A stretch of DNA of 64,000 nucleotides. Source: Telmatactis stephensoni. Lineage: Eukaryota; Cnidaria; Anthozoa; Actiniaria; Isophelliidae. The position numbers and the translations under genes were made by a program. How positions within the stretch are numbered: the first letter of the stretch is position 1; each line of letters begins with the position of its first letter. The DNA lies in assembly GCA_029948255.1 (NCBI GenBank), contig JALIZF010001520.1, positions 284,001 through 348,000 on the forward strand, in the 5' to 3' direction. The notes under the pieces are model-generated. The model saw nothing but the letters and a program-made list of their open reading frames with translations, had not been told where the DNA came from and did not search any database. Shown one piece after another: positions 45,690 to 56,745 of this stretch.

Positions 45690-46260
45690 GTTTTGAAGAT
45701 GTTGTTTCTTCAACATTTCTGTCAACATCGAATTCTAGTTCACATTCAGAGTCAGATTCTACAACATAAATTAATATGAATAAGTCTGAGTTGCTCTATT
45801 TGTTTCTGACTTTAGTTTGGGGCTAAAAACAGATCTAGCATGCTTTTTGAAAATATCATTTTCAAAATTAAAGGGGGATGACGATGAAATATTGACCGTT
45901 TGAAAGATGATTTTTCGGATTAAAAATCAAAATATTAGTTGAGTAAAATAGAAATCCGATGTTAAAAAAAATTGGGAAAAAATTATATACCTAAAATTAT
46001 ATACCCTAAGTTCCCAAGATAAGAACACAAATCATCTTATATTTAGATAAGCAGTGTTTAACTTATCCTGAGAAGACTGTAAGAATGTAAGCCGATGATA
46101 TCACTCTAAGCGAAAGCTATAAAAGAGTCAAGTTAACTTATAATAAGATAATCAATTTACCTTGAGTATTTCTTTGATTTCGCTGATGATGATCTCTTTC
46201 TGTTCGTTTTGACACCCAGGTATCACAATGGTTGCAAAATACTCGTCCTATACTTGTCAT
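45690..46260 (-). CDS. First two exons of a minus-strand gene (Cys/His N-terminus)
   Basis: Exon 1 is 46260-46161 (100 nt): ATG at 46260, encoding MTSIGRVFCNHCDTWVSKRT then ERDHHQRN, ending AAG|GTAAAT. Exon 2 is 45758-45690 (69 nt) between TTGTAG and AAC|GTAAGT, encoding ESDSECELEFDVDRNVEETT. The phases agree (1 base carried over both times). CNHC...RDHH is a short zinc-finger-like motif and exon 2 is acidic. This pattern, a short CxxC...H head then an acidic linker, resembles the N-terminus of repeated cnidarian (transposon-type) proteins. Downstream exons are not identified. It is head-to-head with 46564. Confidence 0.5.
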
Positions 46261-46563
46261 TTTCAAAACATAAACTTTAAAAAGTGAAATGAGTTTTCAA
46301 TAAACTTTCAAAAGTATAAAGACTGTGATTCTCTGTGATTCTCAAATTGTCAGCTGAGTAACAAGGCCATAAGAAATGGGCATCAAAGGAGGCTGGGCCG
46401 ACAACTGTGACGCAGGAACGGAAGAAGCCAATCAATTTCAATATTCTTCATCCAGCCACATGCTGAAAAGACCTCACACAACTTTGACTCCAGAGCAATC
46501 GGTAATTCTGAGACTAAAACTCGCAACTTTGTGTATTTTTTTTTCTATATCAAAAACATCGAA

Positions 46564-46929
46564 ATGTCTACATCGACATTGTTTTATCATGAAAAATCTG
46601 CATCCAGAGTAAGCCAAGTTCCGCCAACTACACCAACAACTGCTCCAACAACTGATCGATCAAGCTCTACTAGTTCTTCTCCCAGTTTTGAGAAACCTTT
46701 GTCTTCTCAACAAAACACTACGATGGCTTTGACTATATCGATTTTTCAGGAGCAGCTAACAAGCGTTTTAAAAAAGCTCAAGGAAACAAATGGAACACTC
46801 GAAAAATTGTCACAACAAATTGATGGAATTGAGGAAAAACTCTCTAAAGAGCAAACTTCTTACAACGAAGATACAGTGGTGTCAAAAAGCTGTAAAAGGA
46901 AACGACCAAAAGATTCCTTAGCAGTCCAG
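46564..46929 (+). CDS. First exon of a plus-strand gene with coiled coil
   Basis: Starts ATGTCTACATCGAC, 122 codons, ending GTCCAG|GTATAA. It has a Ser/Thr/Pro-rich region (PTTPTTAPTTDRSSSTSSSP), then a coiled coil (FQEQLTSVLKKLKETNGTLE ... LSQQIDGIEEKLSKEQ) and a basic nuclear-localisation-like cluster (CKRKRPKD). The N-terminal coil plus basic cluster is often followed by a DNA-binding domain, but none is seen here. The start lies 304 bp from the minus-strand start at 46260, so both could share a bidirectional promoter. Confidence 0.45.
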
Positions 46930-48297
46930 GTATAATATACATTGATTTTTTTAGCTATTCAATAATTACTAGTTTCACTCAGTGTTATCAGTATTTGTGT
47001 TTCATTGATCACACAATGAACGCCTAAAGCCTCTTGGCAAATTTTTGACTTGGGCAGTATACTCAGAAGGATTATTCTGCTAGAAAGATGACTCATAAAG
47101 ATGTTACAAAAACAAAGCTGCCATATTGGATAGTTTTTTACTCGCGCTAGTGGCAAAAAAAAGATTCTGCATTACAGATGTCAAGTATTAAAGTATTAGC
47201 TTTTTATTTATTTGAATTTGGCGGGCTCAGTTTTATTACTCACTTTTGTTGTATTATAAAACTGCGCTAACCACGCGACAGAATACTAAATGATTTCAAC
47301 AATTCATATATTTATCAAGTACTCTTTCATCAGCTGTGGAGCAATTCACATCTTTTCCTAAATAAACTAGCTTTAATCGGTTAGTTTTATAATCATTGTC
47401 AACGCTAGCAGTTTGTGATTGTTCGAAAAATTGTGTTACTCGAAGTGCTAAATATTTTGAACTGTCTGTGTCAGACACTGATCCTGGAGTTCAATATTGA
47501 ATATCTCCACACAACGCACAGGAGGTAGACAAGAAACATTTGATATACAAGTTTACAGTAATTTTGTTACACTTTTGTCATCATTGGTAGTAAAACTAAA
47601 ATATAAACCCAAAAAGCCTTACAAAAGGGACAAAATTAAGAATAAGAGCGAGAAAAATACACTTAGAGCCTGTGTTACTTCTGTCCAGATATAATCCATT
47701 ATCTTCCCTGTGCTACACAGGTAGCCCAAAAAATTTGTGTGACTTAACTACATTCATCTTAACACAGCTAACCCAAACAACCCTCTTTTGACCCAGTGAG
47801 AACAGTAAATAAAACAACACTAACTGCAGAAAAGCAACACACAGCAAAGACAGCTATCAATAAAACCTGCCTTTAAGAAAACTGCTGACCTAATGTACCA
47901 AATATTCAGAAAATCCAAACCCCACAAAATCTACTATACGGTTCAACATGTAGCTCATCACCACAGGTATCACCCTGTCATGATTAGTGTTGCTGCTCAC
48001 TTTGCTCACAGCAAATATAGTCACATTGGAAAACTTGAAATTAGACAAAACTAAGTTGAAAATGTACAGAAATTAGTTCGCAAATACTTCACTTTTAAGT
48101 TCATTTTGCTCAGTATTAGCCTCAACTCCGCATAATATATTCTTTTGTGTCATTGATTAACCCTAGTTGGGAATAAATGGAATGAACAAAGCAAATGCTA
48201 TAGAATTCCTATGGGGTTTGCTTGATTTCTTTGAATATCTCACATCTAATCGAGGCTAACACTGAGCAACACACGGGCTGGGACTGGGACGTGGGAT
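46930..48297. other. Non-coding stretch
   Basis: No convincing second exon for the 46564 gene, and no RNA or repeat noted. The intergenic or intronic status is not resolved. Confidence 0.35.
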
Positions 48298-49187
48298 GGG
48301 GACGCCATATATAATTTACTACGGTTGATCATTCTATCCGGCCGTGTACTCCATTTTTTTGTACACTAAATAAATTACTGAATACTCACAAGGGCACTTT
48401 AGTGCTAGCTGGATCAATAAATATGACACAAAGCTCTTTTAGCTCCTTTTCTTTCGTACTTTTGAAACGATACCAACAGTCAGTTGCCGCCATCTTTGAA
48501 ATCATGAGCCAGCAATACTTTGTTACAGCAAAATATTGCCTTACACAGGAAGCCCAGAGATGGAGTAAACGGTGAATGTTTGATCAAAATGGCTGACTGA
48601 AGAAATAATTTCCTTGATGTTTCAAAGGATGACCAGACAGACGATCAGAAACTAGACGCACAATGGTGCGTTTACTCATGCCCAGGTAGAATTGAGCCTG
48701 GCGTGGTATGCCTGGAATAGAAAACGATTGCAAAGAACAAGTGCATTTTTTGGGTCACTTTTTTGGATGACAGGCAGAGGATTACATAACAGTTATTTTT
48801 ATGCACGATAGATGATAGAGTTGGTAAAATATAAAAGAAATTTTCTCACCGCTGCTTGACACTAGATTGACAACATCGATATACGACGCCATGACGAAGA
48901 GGTCCTTTTGGCGCCAAATGCACCATGATGTCATTCACGAGTCCTAACAACAATCTCTGGGCTTCCTGTGTACTGTGATTTCAAAGATGGCGGCAACTGA
49001 CTGTTGGTATCGCTTCAAAAGTACGAAAGAAAAGGAGCTAAAAAGAGCTTTGAGTCATATTTATTGATCCAGCTAGCACTAAAGCACTCTTGTGAGTATT
49101 CAGTAATTTATTTAGTGTACCAAAACAAAATGAGGAGTACACAGCCGGATAGAATGATCAACCGTAGTAAATTATATATGGCGTCCC
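48298..49187. mobile_element. Foldback element with ~250-bp inverted arms
   Basis: Left arm 48298-48560 starts GGGACGCCATATATAATTTA. Right arm 48952-49187 ends TAAATTATATATGGCGTCCC. The arms match over nearly their full length (GCTCCTTTTCTTTCGTACTT against AAGTACGAAAGAAAAGGAGC). The interior (48561-48951) is unique and non-coding. No clear target duplication. Confidence 0.85.
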
Positions 49188-49925
49188 ACAAGGTTTGAAA
49201 ATTGGTACAGACTCTCACAAACTGCGCTGAGTTAATTAAAATCTAACAATTTCACACGTTTGGGCAGCAAACACGATATAGTACCCCAACTATTACAGGG
49301 AATACGAACGAAAACAAATCGTTTTATCAAGTTCAAATCATTTACAAAAATATGACATATCAAGAGAAACGAGAATGAGCAAGGCTAGTTTCTTTGAATA
49401 CATCGGTACTCTTTGAATTGACGGTTTGGGGCTTTGCGAGCTTTGCGCCATTTTGAATACCTTCTGTATTCTATAGAATTGTAGACTTTCAAAACTTAAA
49501 ATTACATAGTTATTACACACGAACAAAAATATATTTCCCTAATTAACATTTACTGACCTGTAATTACCAAACGCTATCACCAGAAAAGCATTATTTCAGG
49601 AGTAAAATCCTCTTTCACCAACACTTCTTCCCGATCTCAAACAACACGCTGGAACTCATGTCCCAGCATTCTCTGTGATACTCAAAAACAGGAAGCCCAA
49701 AACTTTACTTGTCAGGGAATTTTTCCACAGGCAGCCCAAGCTGTACATTTGAAAATGAAATATATGGGATTTCACGAACGATTTGCTGAAAAATAAGTTT
49801 TGAATAAAGGAGCTCATTATGTTGTCACATTTGTTTTTCTGTGTATTTAGGTGAAGTTTCAAGCCGTTTCGTGCTCATTTGAGGGAGTTTAAACGATTTG
49901 AATTTCTCTCCGGCTTTACGTACAT
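49188..49925. other. Non-coding stretch
   Basis: No supportable gene or repeat. Confidence 0.35.
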
Positions 49926-49933
49926 ATATTTGA

Positions 49934-50336
49934 CCCGGGGGGGAGGGGTGGGGGGGTCTTATATATAAGAGGACGGGGATGCTCGTCGTAAATTTTGAAA
50001 ATGACCCCTAAAAGGTACCTGAGTGGGAGTGGCAACAATTGATTTCTACCCCTAAAAGGTACCAATTCAAAAACAATAATAAAGAATTAAAGTAATGAAA
50101 CAATATTTTATCGATGTGCTTTGAAGACTCAATTCAGATCATCGAAATTGTCCCTTTCATGCTTATTTTAGGTAGTTTATTTACCACAAAACAGTCCCTA
50201 AAAGGTACCAGCTATGTCTCTGGTAGTCCACTTAAGTCTGAGACACCCTAAAAGTTACCAGATTGCAGATTTTGACCCTAAAAGGTACGACAAGCATCCC
50301 CGTCCATTTACGATCGGAGTCCCCCCTCCCCCCGGG
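49934..50336. mobile_element. hAT-type MITE, copy 1 (8-bp target duplication)
   Basis: Begins CCCGGGGGGGAGGGG and ends CCCCTCCCCCCGGG. It is flanked by the perfect 8-bp duplication ATATTTGA (49926-49933, 50337-50344). Internally CCCTAAAAGGTACC recurs about five times. 8-bp duplications are the hallmark of hAT transposons. A second copy is at 58265-58634. Confidence 0.93.
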
Positions 50337-50390
50337 ATATTTGATAAAACTCACGATGGACATATGCTACTGTGCGTCAAAAACGATTGT

Positions 50391-51085
50391 GGTATTATAG
50401 CACCTACAATTTTGGCCTCTGAAAACCAGACTACTGCCTGTTTTAAAGGACAATTGTACACTGAAAAAAGCCGACTTTAATATGATTATTTATCATTTTG
50501 CAATAATGATTTCGATAGTTTTTTTAGCCCTTGAGCTCGATCGAGACTGGAGAATTTTTAATGTGAAGTGTTCATAAAACGCACTCTCAGAGATTGCTTC
50601 AGTTACTTGCATGCAATAAGTTGTAATTAACAAATAGAACAGCTTTTCCCGTGCTCCGTTCAGTAATACAGCACGCAGGAAGTGACGAAAGCACGAAAGA
50701 AGTGTAAGGAGAGCACGAGCCGTAGGCGAGAGCACTTCTTGAGTACTCTCGGCACTTCCTTAGGGCTGTATTAATGAACGGAGCACAGAAAAAGATGTTC
50801 TATTTGTTTTATTATATATTTTGAAGTAAATATTCAAGGGAAACAGTTCGATTTTCTCCGTACAAAAATTCCAAAGGTGCGCGTGCGGTCGAGCTCGCGC
50901 TGCTGACATCAGAGCTGTGCTCCGTTCTCTGATAAAGCACAGCTTTTAGCCAATCAGAGCGCGCGTATCGACAAGGGTATATAATAAATAATCATATTAA
51001 AGTCGGCTATTTTTTGTGTCAGTTGTCCTTTAAAACATGCAGTAGTCTGGTTTTAGAGGCCAAAAATAGACAGATCAGGTGCTAT
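50391..51085. mobile_element. Long palindromic foldback element
   Basis: Outer arms pair from GTATTATAGCACCT (50392) to AGGTGCTATAATAC (51088), including GCCGACTTTAATATGATTAT against ATAATCATATTAAAGTCGGC. A second inner pairing (AATAGAACAGCTTTTCCCGT near 50635, AAGATGTTCTATT near 50793) gives a hairpin centred near 50720. No coding sequence. The target duplication is unclear. Confidence 0.85.
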
Positions 51086-51089
51086 AATA

Positions 51090-51580
51090 CTGATACCTTT
51101 CTCCTCAGCAGACTATTGGAAACGACCTGGGCATTTGTATTCTTCCTCAAATCATTCCTAATTTCAGAAGATGTATGTACCAGTGGCATTACCAACGTAC
51201 CTTTATATATACTAGTTTTACTATATAATTGGCAAGGGTTTCGTGGAATATCCCACAAGTCACTTGTTATATTTTCTAGAATGCATACGAGCCTTACAAA
51301 GAAAATACAAGTGACGAGTGACCAGATATCAACGGTATGCCACAAGAAACCATTTTTTACAACACTTGATACTAATCTCGCGATCTGATTGATTAGAGTG
51401 TGTCAATAAGAGGACAGACACACTGCTGATGCGTTTCAGCGCGCGCGCGCTCGTTCTGTTGCCCCGTTTGAAAAGGATTTTTTAACTTTTATCTTACATA
51501 ATTGTTGTAAAAAACAACTCGCTGCGCTCGTGATTCCACTTGAGTTTTCAACATTTTATGACGTAATTAGTATAAAGAGC
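51090..51580. other. Non-coding stretch
   Basis: A minus-strand open frame here looks vaguely kinase-like but lacks conserved kinase residues. Nothing supportable. Confidence 0.35.
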
Positions 51581-51581
51581 C

Positions 51582-51805
51582 TATCTTACGGTGGCCCACA
51601 GGGGCAAAACACAATGCAAAATTGCTTTGAAAACACAACGTTTCGTGGAACACAACAATCTTTCACTGAACACAACAAAGTTTCGTGGAACACAAAAATC
51701 TTTCACTGAATACAACAATGTTTCGTGGAGCACAACAATTTTTCACAGAACACAACAAGACCCAACAATGTTTTACAGTACACAAGTCTTTCACAAGCAA
51801 CTAAT
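51582..51805 (+). repeat. Repeat element with ~37-bp internal tandem units, plus-oriented copy
   Basis: Starts CGGTGGCCCACAGGGGCAAA, then AACACAACAAAGTTTCGTGG and ACACAACAATCTTTCACTGA alternate four to five times. An inverted copy is at 55955-56125. Confidence 0.85.
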
Positions 51806-51962
51806 TAGTTAATGAGGAGGAGAAATTGCTTTCAGATTTTTATATTAATGCCGTTTTGGTTGAACATTTTTTAGGTCCGTGGACATGGACTTCAAAGTGT
51901 ACGAACAACACTGCTAATTGTATTATACTCATTATGTTCTATATTGTATATAAATGGTAAGT

Positions 51963-52310
51963 CAATCAAACGTTTAATAACGCCGCTTGCTAAAGAATGC
52001 TAAAGAAATAATGCAGCAGTTAGAATACATGGTACTCGGATTTCAACCTTCTCCATTCAGAGATCGAAAAGGGTTAAAATTCGAACTATGTTCATATCTA
52101 GGCTCTCACGAAAACGAAAACCATGTTTTATGTCGCATCTTTAACGGTGTAAATCAGAAAACCGTTTTATCTATCAAACGTTTAATAGCGCCGCTTGCTA
52201 AAAATAATGCATCATTTAGAATACATAGTGCCATATTTCGACCTTCTCCATCCAGTCCATCCAGAGAAGGTTAAAATCCAGACTATGCTCATATCTAGGC
52301 TGTCAAGGAA
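51963..52310. repeat. Direct repeat of a ~150-bp unit, period about 205 bp
   Basis: ATCAAACGTTTAATAACGCC at 51964 and ATCAAACGTTTAATAGCGCC at 52169, each followed by TTCTCCAT..CAGAGA and ATGTTCATATCTAGGCT-like sequence. Two diverged copies. Confidence 0.8.
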
Positions 52311-52329
52311 ACGATAGGTGTCAGTAGAC

Positions 52330-54214
52330 AAGCACAGGGAAAAAGCATACGGACTTTAATTATCTATGATTATAAGTGTTTCATTATAGAACACGTGTAA
52401 GAATTTTTGTTTGGGCGACGTTTGAACTCTGGTTCTGCCCACAACAGACGTATGCTTACTTGAAAAAAAGAACGAGAAATTCGTCGAAATTTATCCGAAT
52501 TTTCGTTACTGAAGTTCCGCGCCATCTGGAATGTGTGCATTAGCTTTGGAAATGGTAGCCACTAGGGTTTGAAATAACAAAATCCAACTCATAACAATTT
52601 AAGTTGTCCAAGGTTATTGCAATGTTGCGCGCAACAGAACGTGTGTTAACCCCTGCAACAGGCGCGCGCAATGCCCCAGAAAAAGCTCGGTTGTACTTCT
52701 GTAGCTGTTGCGCAAAACTTTACGCGATCTGTTGCAAAGTTGGTAAGGCTTCAGAAAAAGAACTCGTTTCTACTTCTCTAACTGTTGCGCGCACCTGTTG
52801 CAGGGTCGGACACACGCACGATGCATGTTGTGTACAATGTTACAAGCTACAGGGAAAATAACATATTGTGCTCTGGGTTTCTACAAATTAAGCAACAAGC
52901 CCCATTAACAATAGCCCCAGCGCAGGTCGCATGAGAAAGTCAGAGGGGTAGTGAAGGGTTCTAGTTCTTTCCCATCCTCACCCCACCCCCTTCCCCGCCC
53001 CAAGATTGATATGGGATATTAAAATAGGTACCGATTATGATAAAAAAACAGCTTTGGACATCAGTTCTTCAGTTTTCTAAATTAGTTCCCGTTCCCTAAC
53101 CACAAGACTAACATCAAAAATAACGAATAAATCCAGGAGAGTATAATCAGGTAACTGAGACTCTGCACACACCCTTATAAAAACCTTGACGTGTTGTCCC
53201 CCATTCGATTTCTTTTTAGAACACGATTCGAACGAATTCACTTCGCGCTGGAAGCAAATGAATGTAAATGCTCAAAATTGACGAGCGCGCGTAAGTGACC
53301 TGTGGTTTAAAGATAGTACAAATCACGTGACGTGCGTGTCTTCTTACTCTGTTTTTTTACAATCAATTAGTTATCTTGAAAATGTATAGGATAATTCGTC
53401 AGGCAGAGCAGTGAATCACTTGAAAGATTTCATCATGTAATGAGAGCACATGCACTATGAAAGATTTAAAAGGTTTACTTTTTTGTGTTATTATGTATCT
53501 AGACAGAAATGACATTTCCCAATATTTTGAATACGACAATATAAAAACTTACGCGAGTTTGGCATTCTGCATTACGAGATTCTCTATGGAGTTTTCGGAG
53601 ATACATTTTGACGAGATCAGTTATAATTTAATTTTTCGTCTATACTTACACAAATCGACCATGTAACTAACAAATTTGGTGTTAATATTGAAGAACAAAC
53701 GTGTACATGTAAACAACTACGAGCTTTGTTTTAAAACGATGAGCTAAAAGTATCAATCCAAATTTTAAATCACCTTAACTTATAAAATAACTTACCTTTG
53801 CTGATGTCTTAGTCATATTAGCTCTAGGGATATTCCTGAAATAAGAAACTGAACATCTTCAGTGAGGCCGATCATTTCACTTTGTAACGGAATAAAAATC
53901 CATAAGTAATAGCGTACGTAACGGCTTGAAGCTTGCTGTACTTAAAATAATCATGGAAATTTATTGATCCCTCTTCAATCGACTAGATTTTGATTGGTTC
54001 TTCTATCTCCCTGGGGAATTGGGACAAATCGATGGAGTAAAACAATGCAGACAAGCTCGATGTTCCTAAAAACTTATTCTTTTATTTTCTCTTTCTATTT
54101 GTTTACAAAACAGCTATTTTTTGATAGCTGGACTCTGATTGGTTCATTTCTTTCCCTGGGGAGTATTAGCATTACAATGAAACTTCGCCGAATAGACTAC
54201 CCCGATTAGTCATT
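52330..54214. other. Non-coding stretch
   Basis: Contains a G/C-richer patch (52610-52860) with several GTTGCGCGCAAC-like words that pair with each other. These resemble the interior of the MITE at 58948. No gene. Confidence 0.35.
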
Positions 54215-54560
54215 AAATTTATTAAGTGTCTAGGTAGCGCAGCGGTCTAAGGTGATATCTAAAGGTATGGATTAGGGTCCGGATATCGTCTCCCTCCCTG
54301 GCCTTCGGGCTAAGTCAACTGTAATATGTAGCACCGGGATAGCGTGGATGGGGCCGAAATCTTCATCCGTAACGTAAGTCGATTCGATGTCTCAGCTACT
54401 CAGAATGTCTCGGGAGAATCGTCCCAGAATTCCATTTTCTTTTTTTCTTTTTACAATTATTCATTCAGTCTGTGATTTTATTTCCGGGGGGTGCTCTTTA
54501 AGGGGTTACAGGTTCGATCCTCGTCGACGCCGGGTTCTTTTCTGACTTCTTTTTTTCTTC
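54215..54560 (+). repeat. Possible tRNA-derived SINE or tRNA-like fragment
   Basis: A box-A-like sequence (GTAGCGCAGCGGTCTAAGG, about 54232) and a separate perfect box-B word (GGTTCGATCC, about 54510) occur about 270 bp apart in the same orientation. A T-rich stretch follows. They do not fold into one tRNA. Confidence 0.25.
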
Positions 54561-54698
54561 ATTTTTTTCCGTTTCTTTCCCAAGCTTTAAGTTATAATTA
54601 CATCTTTTTGAACTTGTTTTTAAATGTTTGTTGTTTTTAAATTCCTGCATGATAAATTTAATTTTCATTTTTTATTTTTAATTATAATTATTCATATT

Positions 54699-54850
54699 CT
54701 CTACTTTCACATTCCCCATAATGCCCTCTGTTTTTGGGGGGTAGTTATTGTAATTCAAATGTATTTGATTTTAATAACAACTGATTTGATTAGCATTACA
54801 ATAACTACCCCCCAAAAAACAGAGGCATTATGGGGAATGTGAAAGTAGAG
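54699..54850. mobile_element. Near-perfect hairpin MITE, 152 bp
   Basis: Arms of about 58 bp (CTCTACTTTCACATTCCCCA ... and reverse complement) with two small indels, loop of about 35 bp. Contains GGGGGGTAGTTATTGTAAT in both arms. Coding capacity none. Confidence 0.9.
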
Positions 54851-55185
54851 TATATCAAACTGCATTGTTTCTGTGGGGTGAATTTCCTAGACATTACAAA
54901 TTTCTTTCTAGCTTTTTTTCCTTTTTTCCTTTTCTTTTTTCGAATGTCTGGACGTTTTTTCCTTCTTCTTTTTTCTTTCTTCGAATATCAGGACCTTTTT
55001 TTCTCGCAAGTGATAATAATTGTACTTTTAAATGCCTATTTGAATAATAAAATTGGAAACCATTTCTTACAAAATTCCTGACTTACATTAGAATTTATCC
55101 CCGCAGAATGAATTCAAATCGCTTTGATTTGATTTTATGCGTCAGGTAGCAAATACATACAATTATTTTATCTGACGCTAAGCCC

Positions 55186-55299
55186 ACACCATAGGAAATA
55201 CAGCAAATAATGGCAATGTGTCATGGGAAGAGACAATTGAATACCGCCGAATATACAACGGCTTTCCTGCTTTCTGATTGGCTGTATTTCCTATGGTGT
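55186..55299. mobile_element. Small element with 19-bp perfect inverted ends
   Basis: Ends ACACCATAGGAAATACAGC and exact reverse complement (55281-55299). 114 bp in total, non-coding. Confidence 0.7.
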
Positions 55300-55334
55300 T
55301 GGATAAAACACGATGTAATGCCTGGTTCACGCTA

Positions 55335-55494
55335 ACGACGCAAGACGACGCAAGACAACACAAGACGACGCAAGACGACGCAAGACAACGAAAGACGACG
55401 TAAGACGACGCAAGACAGCGAAAGACGACGCAAGACGAAGCAAGACAACGCAAGACGACGAAAGACAACGAAAGACGACGCAAGCCCGCGCAAG
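55335..55494. repeat. 16 tandem copies of a 10-bp unit (ACGACGCAAG)
   Basis: Exactly 16 units of 10 bp with substitutions only, no indels. It lies within a segment whose borders read TGCCTGGTTCACGC (55318) and GTGAAAACCAGGCT (about 55594), which look like inverted ends of a MITE. Confidence 0.85.
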
Positions 55495-55954
55495 AAAAAT
55501 TAAACCTTCCGTTCTTTTGCGCTAGTGTTTATGCTTGCGTCGCTACTTTTACAAGTGAAAACACGAGCAGCTTGACGTTGTCTTGCTTCGATAGTGAAAA
55601 CCAGGCTATCGTTTTCACTGTTCTCCGATTGTGCTGTATGTGCCACCTAGCTGATCGACGTACACCAAAACGTACGTTCCATTTGAACATGACACGCAAA
55701 TAGGAGAGGGATGAGGGAAAGAGGTAACAAGCTATCCCTGAGTTCCGAGACTTAAATAAGCATTAATCTATATTTTTGAACTCAATATTTGCCATGATGT
55801 TTGAAAAGATCAGTCATTTTGAGAGCATTTCTAACAGGGCATATTTGGCTTTCAGCCTGGAAATGACCGTTACTAGACATAATCCACAGATAATCAGACT
55901 GGGAAGCCTGTGGCAGCTGTGCTCGTGAGAGAGTGTTGCCTCGTGAAAGATTTT

Positions 55955-56125
55955 AGTTGCTTGTGAAAGACTTGTGTTCCACGAAACTTTGTTGTGTTCT
56001 GTCAGTGAAATATTGTTGTGTTCCACGAAACTTTGTTGTGTTCTGTGAAAGATTGTTGTGTTCCATAAAACTGTGTTTTCAAAGCAATTTTGCATTGTGT
56101 TTTGCCCCTGTGGGCCACCGTACTA
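55955..56125 (-). repeat. Repeat element, inverted copy of 51582-51805
   Basis: Ends TTTGCCCCTGTGGGCCACCG, preceded by TTCCACGAAACTTTGTTGTG units. Together with 51582 it frames 4.5 kb, but no element-like coding sequence lies between. Confidence 0.85.
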
Positions 56126-56745
56126 TCTAATTGTACAAACATCGACCCTTTCAAAATCATTTAATTAACAATTAAGCTGAGGCTGAAATCCTTCCTGAGT
56201 CCATGCAGCAATAACTAGATTCTCAGATGTTCTATTTTACTGATAAATGCGTTTGCACATTCGCGACTGGAATATGTTTCAGTCGCTGTTTCAGGTGTGG
56301 ACGTCCACGCGCTTCTTTAAAATCACCAAATCAACAGATCATAGTTTTGCGATGTCCATGTCGGTAAAGGCTTAATAGCTATGCAAATCGATTCAAGTGC
56401 CCGTTCATTGAATTTAATAAAACTTCCTTTGTAAATCTTTATTTTACAAACATGAAATGCCGAAATGGGAAGCACGCACGCTTCATAACCATGAAAACCG
56501 CGGGAACTTTGACCATGAAAGTCTGAAAGTTGTTGTCTATTAGTGGGGACATAAATATATTAGTATAGCATAACACTCTTTTTATACAATTATGAACTTG
56601 GAGAATTAGCTCCAATATTGTAAAATTTTGATTTTCTTTTCTCATGAGAGCAATGATATTCACGCAATATTTGGAGCTGAACTATTAAAAGAATAACACA
56701 CGTGCACGCGCGTGTTTAGTGCCAAAGAGCTACTATATAACTGAT

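Noticed and set aside
51082..51345. Minus-strand ORF with a VDIWSL string suggestive of a protein kinase
   Set aside because: None of the invariant kinase residues (HRD, DFG, APE) lie around it, and the surrounding sequence is not kinase-like.
55335..55494. Minus-strand ORF with CVVLCCLASSCVV-like repeats
   Set aside because: Translation of a 10-bp tandem array; no signal or conserved domain.
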